From Caenorhabditis elegans (lineage: Eukaryota > Nematoda > Chromadorea > Rhabditida > Rhabditidae), in contig NC_003280.10 in NCBI RefSeq assembly GCF_000002985.6, forward strand, positions 2,356,001-2,420,000: DNA of 64,000 nt, written 5' to 3'. The notes under the pieces were generated by a model. That model was not told the origin of the DNA. It did not search any database and saw nothing but the letters and a program-made list of their open reading frames with translations. A program made the translations under genes and the position numbers. Positions 1 through 10,813 of the stretch are shown here, piece by piece; position 1 is the stretch's first letter; each line of letters opens with the position of its first letter.

Positions 1-1007
1 GCATGTTTTTTAAAACGTCCCTCCTAGTTTCGACTGTAAGATTCGACGGAATTCTGCACCAACGACGCCAGTTTCCGATTCAATCCGGTTCTAAGATTAT
101 TGGTACTTGCTTCGAGTAATTTTAGTCTCAAAAGACAAAAAGTGCAACTGATAATATTAAAAATCCTGTTCTCTCTTTGCTGACACAAGAAAAACTGAAG
201 AATTATTTTTCTGGTAGCCTTTGGATCAAAACTACACCTAGTTAGTTATCAGGGTGGGCCAGTGGTTGATCAGCTTTTTGGAAATTGGAAAATTCATTGT
301 TTAGGGTTCTGTCTTATAGCCTCTAATTATATTGGCTTTTATTAAACAGTATCTTAAATGGAAGATTGTAAATTCAAGAGATCTATCAGTGATAATGATT
401 TTCTCAACAAAAAAAATTGCCGACTTTTTTCCATTAGCCGCACAGCCGTGACAATGAAAACCAACCAAACGTCAAACACCAAGTAAACGTTGTGAAAAAC
501 CAAGAAAACCTAGCTACCGAGCCTTCCGGCTACATCACCGAAGAACGTACCCCCGTAACCATCTACCGCATAATTCTCCGACCAGCTAGGATCACATTCA
601 ATGGGGATAGAGTAGTTACAGATAACGTTCAAGGAACTAGTGATGCTGTTGAAATGGAGTCATGGACATTGAATAAGAGCCCTACTATTGATGGATCTTT
701 TGTTCAACAAGGAGCTTTTCATTGATATATTCGTTTTTAATAAAACATTCTGAAAACTTCAGTTTTTTTTTGTGTAGTGTGTGAACTTAAAATTTTTAGA
801 TTTACAAATTTGGCAAAGTCTCGACTACAAGTACATCATTTTTCTACCTACATTTTATCTTATTAATTTTTTTTTCAAGCGTATACTCCTGGATCAACAA
901 AAAGTATTGATCGCTGCAATTTTTCTTGAAATATCTACGTGGTTTAGTTTTCTGAGCTCTTATCAATTTGAATTCTAAGAGGTCAATATAATTATCATAT
1001 TATGTAC
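1..1007. other. Intergenic stretch, partly duplicated
   Basis: No convincing gene was found. The first 250 bases resemble 2360-2620 (shared 'accaacgacgcca' and 'cggttct' blocks), so this looks like the tail of another duplicated unit. An open frame at 492-725 has no ATG near its start and no recognised family. It is followed by an AATAAA at about 739, so it could be the last exon of a gene whose 5' part lies outside the window, but I cannot support that. Confidence 0.3.
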
Positions 1008-1063
1008 ATGCAAATGTATGCTAATCTCCGGCCACTGTGGAATGATAATCACTTGCTATAAAA
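1008..1063 (+). promoter_or_regulatory. Class A promoter block of D1
   Basis: The block holds an octamer-like ATGCAAAT, 'GCTAAT', 'GCCACTGTGGA', a GATA-type TGATAATC and a TATA-like CTATAAAA. It ends about 30 bases before the D1 ATG at 1095. The same order of elements precedes class A leaders at 10.8 kb (minus), 18.8 kb (plus) and, more diverged, 21.9 and 35.0 kb (minus). Conservation at dispersed sites supports a core promoter. Function is inferred. Confidence 0.55.
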
Positions 1064-1094
1064 GCCCAGCCCAGATCCCAGAGGAACAAGGACG

Positions 1095-2278
1095 ATGTAC
1101 TTCAAAATGCACTTTTTCATGTTTATGACTCTGTGTTTGTTCGGCCATGCCCGTGCCGAATGTCCAATCGACACGTTTACACAGGAAACAACTTCCAGTT
1201 CTGCTAAGGTATGATTTTTGACCGAAGATTTCAACAAAAAGAAAAAAAATCACATTTTTAGGTCTGTCTGGAGACCTACACTCCAGAGTGTGGAAATTTG
1301 ACATCACTTTTCATCAGTAGGTTTTTTTTATAACAAACTAAATCACTGATCGAATAATCACTTTTTTCTGGCACACCACCTAACTTCAGAACCTGATAAG
1401 ATACAAATGTAAAATCTAGTTAAAATTAAAATAATCTTTGTTTGGAAAACCCAAACTAAAAAAAACGTTTTTTTCGCTCGTTTCAAAAATCAGAAATCCG
1501 CAAAATAGAACAATTCGAACAGCTAAAAATTTCAATTTTTTGGAAAAACGGAAAAACGGAACATTTTCATTTTTTCAATTTTTAAAACAAGATTGAGAAT
1601 CCACCGTCACAAACCATTCGATTTTAGTCTAACAGCGTTGTTGTTATTTCGTATGCATTTCAGATGAACAAGACATAGAAACCTTTGAACAAGATGGATG
1701 TACTGTGTTAAAATGTCCTGCAGGCGAAAGACCGTGGTTTATGTCATCGTTCGAAAACAGTGAATTTCCAAAACCTACTGCTGAAAAGCCAAGTAATAAT
1801 AACGCCATTGTGAGTGATCTTTTCATAACTGCACGCTTTTTTAAATTTAGTACAAATAATATATCTACAGGACATCAACGCACCACGTTCAACAGAACAT
1901 GTGGAACAAACGTTTAGTCAATTTGGAATTGAATGTGATGGCGATAAGTGGAAGGCCACCAAATATCCATTGGGAATTCATTATCTGACTACAGATTATG
2001 AAACAATTAATCTTGGCATTGATGGCTTATATGACGGAATGAAATCTGAAGTAATTAACATGGCCTGGTGAGTGTCCTCAGCAGGATATCTTAAAATCTT
2101 AACGAAAAATCAAAAATGTGAAATGAAATCTGCAACTTTTAAAAACCTTGAAAACTCTTGAAAAAAACTTGTACGATACGCCCCGTAACATAAAGTTTGA
2201 TCGAGATTTAATGGTTTTTATGTGTAATTCTAACAAAATGCAGTTTTCAGTATTGGCTCAGATCTACCAGGAGAATAA
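1095..2278 (+). CDS. D1: DUF281-like secreted protein, class A leader
   Basis: Small secreted Cys-rich protein of unknown function. Exons: 1095-1208, 1262-1316, 1664-1809, 1871-2067, 2251-2278. Exon 1 encodes a signal peptide (MYFKMHFFMFMTLCLFG) then AECPIDT and a Thr/Ser stretch. Exon 2 has the Cys pair of 'VCLETYTPECG'. Exon 3 has 'EQDGCTVLKCPAG', ending before a GTGAGT donor. Exon 4 carries the family core 'FGIECDGDKWKATKYPLGI'. The last exon completes a split Cys codon and ends CIGSDLPGE. All introns are GT-AG and phases agree. I believe this is Pfam DUF281, from memory. The leader differs from the CMRTVPP leader of most neighbours while the downstream exons are alike. No breaks were seen. 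Confidence 0.72.
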
Positions 2279-2749
2279 ATATCCCTTTAAACTGAACAAT
2301 GATAAATCAATGTTGTTTCATAATAAAACATGCTTTTTTGAAACGTTCTTATTATTTCCGATTGCAATTATCGACAGGTTTCACGACCAACGACGCCAAT
2401 TTTAGATTCGATACGGTTCTTTTAACTACGTTTGGCTAAAACTAATAAAAAATACAATTGATACTTACCTCAGCATTCTGATCCTTTTCACTCTTTCCGC
2501 TTAGTAAAGATTATATATTAATTTTAAAACTAATTTTGATGAGAAAATATTGTTTCAATTAGTTCCTGGTCAATAATCCTTTGGTTTTTGTCAGTTGATA
2601 GCCTGTTCAGAAGAGTAATAGAATGTTTTGAATAAATGTTTTAAAAACTGAAATTTTGAAACAATTTTTTTAGAATTCGAAGAATGTTTATTTAAATAAA
2701 AAACACTAAAAATCAAATATCTTGCTCCCTGTCGGCAATCCAATTCAAA
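2279..2749. other. Intergenic between convergent D1 and D2
   Basis: AT-rich DNA with no gene. It contains the second copy of the sequence at 1-250 and polyadenylation-like AATAAA signals serving D1 (plus, about 2630) and D2 (minus). Confidence 0.4.
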
Positions 2750-3821
2750 TCAATTGCTGAAAAAATTCTCATACAGTAACAACACTCTTTACAAGACACC
2801 TTACCAGGACATATACCCCGCATTAGTCTTCTTCCCATTGAATGAACCATCCGCTCCGTGAGTTTCCTTTGTGATAACATCGATAATTCCATTCGGATAC
2901 TTTGTGATCTTCCACGTTTTGTCTTCACAAATGATTCCAAAGTGGTCCATCACACTGGCACCACCATACTGTGCCAATGACGCCGGAGGATTAATTAGCT
3001 ATAAAAACGGTATTGTTGAGAACTTTTGAAGAGTTCTTTGAACACTCACAAATACTTCCAGTGATGGATCTAGAGGTAGGATCTCACTATCTTCGTAGAA
3101 AGCTAGTATGCGAGGTAGTTTATTTGCAGGGCATGATGGAACAGAGCAACCATCTTGTTCAATAATCTCCACTGTGTCTGTAAGCTCCTAGATTATTAGA
3201 AATTGTGTTACAACAAGCAAAGGCTTACCTTCGAGGTACGGGGTCCAATCTGGACACATGGACCCTTTGCAAACTTTTTCTGAAACCCCGTTCTTTTTTT
3301 AATAATATTTTCATTTTACAAATTTACCTGTCTCGGTAGAAGTCTCCATCGCAAGTGTCGTCATCATTTCCTAAAATAAAGAGATAGGGGCGGGCGTGGG
3401 TAACTTATGTGATTGGTCAGCGCTACAGAAGTGATCTAATGCTAGTTGTTCGGTATTTTCTGGTATATTTGACTATGTTGAACAGTTTTATAAAATAAAA
3501 AGAAGGACTTCATATGATTTTGGCGTACTTTCGAGATTTTGAAAAATACAGCTTTTGGTTAAATTCTGCATTTCTTAAAAATAAACTTCCGTACGAGCTA
3601 TTGTATATTTTTCAGTATTTTCTGGAATATTTGACTATCTTGAACAGAGAAAAATTAAAGCCTTCATATGTTTAATCAATAACTCATACCTCTGGAACAT
3701 CAGTCTCCTCGTAGGGTAATGTGCTTGAAATATACACCTCATCTGGTGGAATTGTTTTCATGCAGCCTTCTGTTATAACCATCAGACTAAGAAAAATTAA
3801 ATACAATGCTAGATTATTCAT
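2750..3821 (-). CDS. D2: DUF281-like secreted protein, class B leader
   Basis: Exons on the minus strand: 3821-3690, 3370-3328, 3279-3229, 3177-3050, 2998-2805, 2757-2750. Exon 1 gives a signal peptide ending VITEG, then CMKTIPPDEVYISST. Exon 2 is the short 'EMMTTLAMET' exon, exon 3 'KVCKGSMCPDW', exon 4 'IIEQDGCSVPSCPANKLP', exon 5 'FGIICEDKTWKITKYPNGI' and 'DGSFNGKK'. The tiny last exon supplies the final Cys-Asn. All junctions are GT-AG with compatible phases. It is a near-copy of D3. Intron 1 (3371-3689) holds just over one copy of the repeat that is expanded in D3. Confidence 0.75.
3372..3688. repeat. Single-copy form of the 163-bp intronic repeat
   Basis: Intron 1 of D2 carries about 1.3 units ('ttttctggtatatttgacta', 'cttccgtacgagcta') of the repeat that is tandemly amplified at 5684-7592 in the same intron of D3. 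It marks the state before amplification. Confidence 0.7.
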
Positions 3822-4838
3822 AGCTCGGAAGCAACACAAATGATTGATGAGGCAACCCTGGTGATTTTTATATTCTTGCATCAGTTTCCCCGGAGATATC
3901 TCGAAATTCCGGTTAGCGAAATCTATTGTTCCCCCGTTACTTCCTTGTCCGCATAAATTTCAAAACTTGGAAACGTATTTGGACGCTATGATCCTTTTTG
4001 AGATATGGGGAAGAAGTAGGCTAAAATTGATAGTTAGGAATGAAGGTTAGTTCTCAGATGAATCCCTGAAATGAATTTGAGCTGTGGAATTAGGAATGAG
4101 TAAATGATATTTATTTATGTCTGATTCTGCGAAGATGGACGGATGAGACATCTAGACCAAAGTCGAGAGAAAGAAGAAGGAACCAAACCTAGAATAAATG
4201 AGTGATCTGCGAAGAAAACCTCCCAGCTAGATTTGAATGCGTCGCGATAAATTATAGAAGCATGGGCAGACAAATAAGGTCCTTGTGAACCTGTATTGGA
4301 AACGGTAGATATGTAGATAAAAAAAAGATAGAAGCACAGATGAACGTTAACAGTGTTGTGATCTCAAGTACGGCCGTTGGACCCATCGACCTACAGTCGG
4401 CAAATTCTACAGTAATCCTGCCAGTAGAGTAAAACGTCTTGGGAGACGTGGGTGACCTATTGGGTCTTTGATGATGCTTTCACGTTTACCATAAGACCCC
4501 GAAATTTTTCGGTAATAATGAAGTCTGATGTCAGACTACAAACTGCAAAGTTATTGACGCGCAGGGGTTACCGAAACTAGACAACATATGCATATACTTT
4601 GCTGTGGTATGTATATCTAGCTTTATCCCCATCTGTTCTTATCTTATCACGTCTTCTTTCTTTTCCCTCCGTGTATTGTTTCATTGGTCGGCTGTATACA
4701 TCTGCCTACCTGCGGAAAATCTTTGAAAGATTTACATACAGTGGTGGCCAAAAGTATATGCAAAAGTATATAATTTTTATTCAAATAAAGAAAACTAAGA
4801 ATCAAATATCTTGCTCCCTGTCGGCAATCCAAGTCAAA
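3822..4838. other. Upstream region of D2 with tandem GATA site
   Basis: No gene seen. A double GATA motif 'cttatcttatca' lies near 4638-4649, about 820 bases upstream of the D2 start. The block 4600-4740 is duplicated at 9268-9400 upstream of D3. At about 4738 a 'tacagtggtggcc' stretch resembles one end of a Tc1-type element, but no partner end was found. Confidence 0.4.
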
Positions 4839-7773
4839 TCAAGTGCTGAAACAATTCTCATTCAGTAACAAAACTCTGTACTAGACATCTTACCATCCCA
4901 TAATTCCCACTTTAGTCTTCTTCCCGTCAAATGAACCATCTGCACCGTGAGTTGCTCCCGTGGTAAAATCCATAATTCCATTCGGATACTTTGTGATCTT
5001 CCACGTTTTGTCTTCACAAATGATTCCAAAGTGGTCCATCACACTGGCACCATCATACTGTACCAATGACGTCGGAGGGTTGAGTTGCTATAAAAACGGT
5101 ATTGTTCGGAACTTTTGAAGAGATCGTTGAAGACTCACAAATACTTCCAGTGATGGATCTACAGCTAGGATCTCACTCTCAGCGTAGAGAGCTTGACCTA
5201 AAGGAAGTTTGTTTGCAGGGCATGATGGAACAGAGCAGCCATCTTGTTCAATAATCTCCATTGGGTCTGTGAGCTCGTGGATTATGAGAAATTGTTCTAC
5301 AACAAGCAAAGGCTTACCTTCGATGTACGGGGTCCACGCTGGACACATGGACTCTTCGCAAACTTTTTCTGAAACCTGTTCATTTTTAGAGAATATTTTT
5401 AATTGACAAATTTACCGGTCTCGGTTGATGTCTCCATCGCAAGTGTCGTCATCATTTCCTAAAATAAAGAGATAGGGGCGGGCGTGGGCAACTTATCTGA
5501 TTGGTCAGCGCTACAGAGTGATAAAATGCAGGCCAGTGTTGAAAAGTTCATAGCTTGAAGTATTCAGGCAAAAAAATTTGCAACTAAAAACACTGGCATC
5601 TCAGAACCAAGCACAGTAGTGTATAATTTTTAGTTGATTTTCGAAAAGAACATAGTAGAAAACCTTTAGATGCCTCTAACAATAAAAAAGAACCACTTCA
5701 TATGATTTTGACGTACTTTTAGAAAAAAGCTTTTGGTCAATTTCTGAATTTTTGAAAATAATCTTCCGTACGAGCTACTATCAAAATTTATGAATCGATC
5801 CTTCGATTTTGCAAAAATCTTTGCCGCACAGAAAGTTGGGCGGAGCGTCCTTTCGCAACACTGCCGCGCGGGGTTTGCCCCCGGCCCTTTTCCGCTGCTT
5901 TTCTTGTTGATTTTTTCAATAAAGTTTCGATTTTTCTTTTTTTTTTTCAAATTGGATAACATTTTCATTCGAAAAAAAAAGAAAAATCGAAAATTTATTG
6001 AAAAAATCAACAAGAAAAGCAGCGGAAAATGGCCGGGGGCAAACCCCGCGCGGCAGTGTTGCGAAAGGACGCTCCTCCCAACTTTCTGTGCGGCAAAGAT
6101 TTTTGCAAAATCGAAGGATCGATTCATAAATTTTGATAGTAGCACAATTTGTTTGGTATTTTCTGGTACATTTGACTATGCTGAACAGTTTTATAAAATA
6201 AAAAAGAATGACTTCATATAATTTTGAGGTACTTTTGAATTTTTGAATATATCAGCTTTTGGTTAAATTCTGCATTTTTTAAAAATAAACTTCCGTACGA
6301 GCTAGCACCTTTTTTTAAGTATTTTCTGGTACATTTGACTATGCTGAACAGTTTTATAAAATAAAAAAGAATGACTTCATATAATTTTGAGGTACTTTTG
6401 AATTTTTGAAAATAACAGCTTTTGGTTAAATTCTGCATTTTTTAAAAATAAACTTCCGTACGAGCTAGCACCTTTTTTTAAGTATTTTCTGGTACATTTG
6501 ACTATGTTGAACAGTTTTATAAAATAAAAAAAAATGACTTCATATGATTTTGAGGTACTTTTGAATTTTTGAAAATAAGAGCTTGTGGTTAAATTCTGCA
6601 TTTTTTAAAAATAAACTTCCGTACGAGCTATTGTATATTTTTTGGTATTTTCTGGTACATTTGACTATGATGAACAGTTTTATGAAATAAAAAAGAATGA
6701 CTTCATATGATTTTGAGGTACTTTTGAATTTTTGAAAATAAGAGCTTTTGGTTAAATTCTGCATTTTTTAAAAATAAACTTCCGTACGAGCTAGCACCTT
6801 TTTTTAAGTATTTTCTGGTACATTTGACTATGCTGAACAGTTTTATAAAATAAAAAAGAATGACTTCATATAATTTTGAGGTACTTTTGAATTTTTGAAA
6901 AATACAGCTTTTGGTTAAATTCTGCATTTTTTAAAAATAAACTTCCGTACGAGCTAGCACCTTTTTTTAAGTATTTTCTGGTACATTTGACTATGCTGAA
7001 CAGTTTTATAAAATAAAAAAAAATGACTTCATATGATTTTGACGTACTTTTGAATTTTTGAAAATAAGAGCTTTTGGTTAAATTCTGCATTTTTTAAAAA
7101 TAAACTTCCGTACGAGCTAGCACCTTTTTTTAAGTATTTTCTGGTACATTTGACTATGCTGAACAGTTTTATAAAATAAAAAAGAATGACTTCATATGAT
7201 TTTGACGTACTTTTGAATTTTTGAAAATAACAGCTTTTGGTTAAATTCAGCATTTTTTTTAATAAACTTCCGTACGAGCTATTGTATATTTTTTGGTATT
7301 TTCTGGTACATTTGACTATGATGAACAGTTTTATGAAATAAAAAAGAATCGCTTCATATGATTTTTCAGTACTTTTGAATTTTTGAATATATCAGCTTTT
7401 GGTTAAATTCTGCATTTTTTTTAAATAAACTTTGGTACGAGCTAGCATTCTTTGTTTAGTATTTTCTGGTATATTTGACTATGTTGAACAGTTTTATAAA
7501 ATAAAAAAGAATGACTTCATATAATTTTGAGGTACTTTTGAATTTTTGAAAAATACAGCTTTTGGTTAAATTCTGTAAACTTCCGTACGAGCTACGGTAT
7601 AACAATGTCTGTGTTTTTTTCAATCAATCAAAAATTCAAACCTCTGGAACATCAGTCTCCTCGTAGGGTAATGTGCTGGAAATATACACCTCATCTGGTG
7701 GGATTGTTTTCATGCAGCCCTCTGTTATAACCATCAGACTAAGAACAATTGAAAACAGTGCTATAATATTCAT
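4839..7773 (-). CDS. D3: DUF281-like secreted protein with expanded intron
   Basis: Exons (minus): 7773-7642, 5458-5416, 5368-5318, 5266-5139, about 5087-4893, 4846-4839. The protein closely follows D2: leader 'SLMVITEG' then CMKTIPPDEVYISST; 'KVCEESMCPAWTPYIEG'; 'IIEQDGCSVPSCPANKLP'; 'FGIICEDKTWKITKYPNGI'; 'DGSFDGKK'; terminal Cys-Thr. Phases agree throughout. Its intron 1 is about 2.2 kb against 0.3 kb in D2. It is filled by a 163-bp tandem array that is itself interrupted by a palindromic element. Whether transcription through the array is efficient is unknown. The start is the only Met before the hydrophobic stretch. Confidence 0.75.
5684..7592. repeat. 163-bp tandem repeat array in D3 intron 1
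   Basis: About nine to ten near-identical 163-bp units, each with 'catttgactatg', 'cttcatatgattttga' and 'cttccgtacgagcta'. The period is visible as identical segments at regular 163-base steps. Near-identity suggests recent amplification. Open frames of 74 codons recur at the same step on the minus strand and are by-products of the repeat. The array is broken near its 5' end by the palindrome at 5778-6139. Confidence 0.9.
5778..6139. mobile_element. Palindromic foldback MITE, TA target
   Basis: Two arms of about 165 bases begin CTATCAAAATTTATGAATCG and are inverted copies around a short A/T-rich centre. The element is flanked by TA on both sides ('gcTA' and 'TAgc'), as expected for a Tc1/mariner-type target duplication. 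It sits inside one unit of the 163-bp array. It encodes nothing; open frames on both strands are mirror images. Confidence 0.85.
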
Positions 7774-8338
7774 AGTTCGGAACCAGCAACAAAAATAAAT
7801 GACAAGACAGCCCTTCTGATTTTTATAATCTCACATCAGTTTCCCCGGAGATATCTCGAAATTCCGGTTAGCGAAATCTATTGTTCTTGCCTCTGTACTT
7901 CCTTGTTCGGATTTAATTTGGAAATGTATCTGATCCTTTTCGAGATTTTAAGAAGAAGTAGGCTGAAATTGTTAATTCTCAGATGAAGCAATAAAACTAA
8001 ATAATTAAAATATCATCTTTTGTTTCTAATATGGTGAACTCTACGTACAAAAATGTTCCTATAAGATTTTAAATAAATTTGACATTTAATTCTATATCAA
8101 TTCTGCCAAAACGTCAAAAAAAATTTTTTGTAAAAAAGTACAGTCATATGCACACAAGAAATTAATTGAAGATTAAAACGGCTGTATCGCGAACAGAATG
8201 TTAATTCTGGGTACAAAATAGCACCTGTAATATTTTAAATAAAATTGACACTTATTTCTATATCAATTCTGCCAAAAAGTCAATAAATTTTTTTTGTAAA
8301 AATGGAAAACATCTGCACATACTTTGTTGTAGTACATA
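7774..8338. other. Upstream region of D3
   Basis: AT-rich sequence with two diverged copies of a short block ('caattctgccaaaa', 'taaatttgacatttaa' type) at 8090 and 8260. No gene. The proximal 130 bases match the region upstream of D2 ('cagtttccccggagatatct'). Confidence 0.4.
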
Positions 8339-9268
8339 CAGTCACGGTCATAAAAGTATGGAAAGACGCTATTTGCGTCAATTATGATCATTAATGAAAC
8401 CGTCATAACTCGAAAACTAAAAGATATTTTAAAAAGCTGTCAACTAGCAAAATGTTGTCCATGATCTGCTCTGTAATTTTTTGTAAAATATTTTTTACAA
8501 ACATTTCTATGAAAAAAGTTACAGCGGCAGACATCTGACAGGTCAGTTTTTAACATCCAATCAGAAATCGGCTGAAATTCATCGATATTATTTTTTCACA
8601 GAAAAGGTGTTAATAGCAAAATAATCTACATTACATTCTCTAATGTTTGCTATCAAAACTTTTGCTCTCATGCAGGCAGTACAGAAGTTATAAAAGCTTA
8701 AACATGTGTCTTATTAGACATGGTTAAGCCCATTAGCTCAAAACTCTGGTATAATTTTTTCCAACATAAGGTTTGAACATATTTTTTGGACATGTGTATG
8801 TTTTCAATAAATTACAACAACATTATTTTAACAGAAAGACAGTGTTCACAAATATTGAAACACCATTTTCCATAAGTATGCTCAACAATGGCCGAAAACG
8901 TGCATGTTTAAACTTTTATAACTTCTGTACTGCCGGCGTGAGAGCAAAAGTTTTGATAGCAAACATTAGAGAATGTAATGTAGATTATTTTGCTATTAAC
9001 ACCTTTTCTGTGAAAAAAAAATCGATGAATTTCAGCCGGTTTCTGATTGGATGTTAAAAACTGACCCGTCAGATGTCTGCCGCTGTAACGCTTTTTAAAA
9101 AAAATTGTTTTGGAAACAATTTATGAATAATAACAAAGCAGATCATGGACAACAATTTGCTAGTTGACAGCTTTTTGTAATATCTTTTAGTTTTCGAGTT
9201 ACGACGGTTTCATTAATGATCATAATTTACGCAAATAGCGTTTTTCCATACTTTTATGACCGTGACTG
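8339..9268. mobile_element. 930-bp palindromic element, TA target
   Basis: The ends are CAGTCACGGTCATAAAAGTA and its exact inverse, flanked by TA. Inner sequence continues as an imperfect inverted repeat almost to the centre ('gatcatggacaa', 'ctagttgacagct' on both arms). The structure fits a non-autonomous Tc1/mariner-related foldback. A 94-codon frame inside it has no family signature. The flanking 9268-9400 matches 4600-4740, which lacks the element. Confidence 0.85.
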
Positions 9269-9668
9269 TATATCTAGCTTTATCCCAATCTGTTCTCATC
9301 TTATCACGTCTTCTTCCTCATTCTCTCGTGTATTGTTTCATTGGTCGGGTGTATACATCTGCCTACCTGCGGAAAATCTTTCAAAGATATATCTGTCAGT
9401 GATACGTTGATCTGACAACGCCTTCTTATGATGTTTAATCAGCAAGCACTTTATTAGTCACGTGGTGTCAGGCAGTCTTATTATGGCTTGATCTAGAAAA
9501 AATGGGGGAATTTTTCCCTTAGAACCATTTCCCGCATTTTTCGGAGATCAAACCAAAATGGGCAGTTTTACAAGATTTTTATCACATCTTCATTAAAAAA
9601 AATCAATTTTCTGTTAACATTATAATATTCATGCATTTATTTTTTTGCCCAATCAATAATTCATTGCA
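9269..9668. other. Intergenic with duplicated GATA block and MITE fragment
   Basis: 9269-9400 duplicates 4600-4740, including 'catcttatcacg'. 9455-9565 is a short inverted-repeat fragment ('cacgtggtgtca', 'cccgcatttttcggagatc') of a family also present at 34.69 and 35.39 kb. No gene. Confidence 0.45.
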
Positions 9669-10720
9669 TCAATAACTGAAATATGGTGATTAAAATAGTT
9701 TAACTGACTTCAAAGTGTACATATACTCACCAATTCATGGTGAAAATTTCAGTTTTATATCCGTTCAATGAGCCATTTGTGTAACTAGGTGGATCTTTGT
9801 TGAATGTAATTCCATTTGGATATTTGGTAAGTTTCCAAACACCGTCATCACATATGATCCCAAAGTACTCAGATAGGCTGGCACCACCCATTTCTTCCAG
9901 TGAGGTTGGAGGACTGATCTCCTACAACTAGGTTTATTATCACTATTAATAGTTAACCACATACCAGTGCATTCTGAGGAATCAAGTTACCAGGTGGAGG
10001 GATTTCGCTGTATTGAAATTGACTGAAGAACGATGGATATGTATTTTCGGGGCAGGTTAGCATGAAGCATCCGTCTTTCTCAATGTATTCCGCAGGAGCT
10101 GGAAAAATTTGGCTACCGTAGATTCTCTATTAGTGCTGCATCTCCAGTAGTACTGCAGTCTCTAATAGTGCTGCACCCCATTTTCTATTGAAAGAGCCAC
10201 TCAATAGTTTTTACATTTTGGGGAGAGTTTTTGTATATTTTTGATGATTTCTTGTTTATTTACATACATAATTGAATTATTGGGTCAGTTTTGTTACAAA
10301 AGTTGACAATTTTAATGAATTTCTGATTAAAAGATGAGCTTTTGTGACTAAAAACTAGTGATCTCTAATTGAAAAAAGATGTTCGAAAATTAGTACTGCA
10401 GTCTCTAATAGTGCTGCATTAAAAAAGGGTCTGGAAATTAGTGCTGCATGCAGCACTAATAGAGAATATACGGTATATTGGAATCATCTAAAATCTGCGG
10501 CCGACTAAGAAAAACTCACAAACGGTCCATTCTTTGAAATCTTCGCACGTTGAAGGGTTGGGGTCCCGACATAACTAAACGTTATCATCATTCCATGAAA
10601 AGTACTATCCAAACTCACCTCAGGAGCACTTGAAGTGGTTTCCTGTGGCAGCGTGTCAATAAGACATTCGGCATTGACATAGCCAAACAGACAGATAAGT
10701 ATGAACATGAAGGGATACAT
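9669..10720 (-). CDS. D4: DUF281-like secreted protein, class A leader
   Basis: Exons (minus): 10720-10619, 10574-10520, 10098-9965, 9921-9731, 9675-9669. Signal peptide MYPFMFILICLFGYVNA then ECLIDTLPQETTSS. Exon 2 'LCRDPNPSTCED'. Exon 3 'YIEKDGCFMLTCPENTYPS' and 'SEIPPPGN'. Exon 4 'EYFGIICDDGVWKLTKYPNGI' and 'NGSLNGYK' (Tyr-Lys instead of Lys-Lys). The last exon gives Cys-Tyr. Phases agree at every GT-AG junction. Intron 2 contains a palindromic MITE. The upstream block at 10759-10813 is the class A promoter. No damage seen. Confidence 0.75.
10114..10475. mobile_element. Palindromic MITE in D4 intron 2
   Basis: Inverted ends 'taccgtagattctctattag' and the matching right end, each followed inward by 'tgctgca' repeats. 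About 360 bases, non-coding, inside intron 2 of D4 and removed by splicing. 'agtgctgca' and 'agtactgcag' recur internally. Confidence 0.75.
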
Positions 10721-10758
10721 TTTTGGGATCCTTGTTCTTTTGCGAGGTGATACAGTCT

Positions 10759-10813
10759 TTTATAAAAAGTGATTAGCAATCCACAGTGGCAGAAAATTAG
10801 CATACATTTGCAT
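10759..10813 (-). promoter_or_regulatory. Class A promoter block of D4
   Basis: Read on the minus strand: ATGCAAAT, 'GTATGCTAAT', 'GCCACTGTGGA', 'GCTAATCACTT', TATAAAA. It matches the D1 block at 1008-1063 base for base over most of its length and lies about 40 bases before the D4 ATG. Confidence 0.55.

Noticed and set aside
492-725. 77-codon frame near the left edge
   Set aside because: Starts without an ATG and has no recognised motif; too weak to call a gene without upstream sequence.
5666-6221. Long frames of 143 and 159 codons on opposite strands
   Set aside because: They are mirror images within the palindromic MITE, with Phe/Lys-rich low-complexity sequence.
6214-7253. Six 74-codon minus-strand frames of near-identical sequence
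   Set aside because: They recur exactly every 163 bases and overlap, so they are products of the tandem repeat, not a gene family.
8773-9057. 94-codon frame inside the 930-bp palindrome
   Set aside because: No transposase signature; the region is an inverted repeat and the frame is explained by it.
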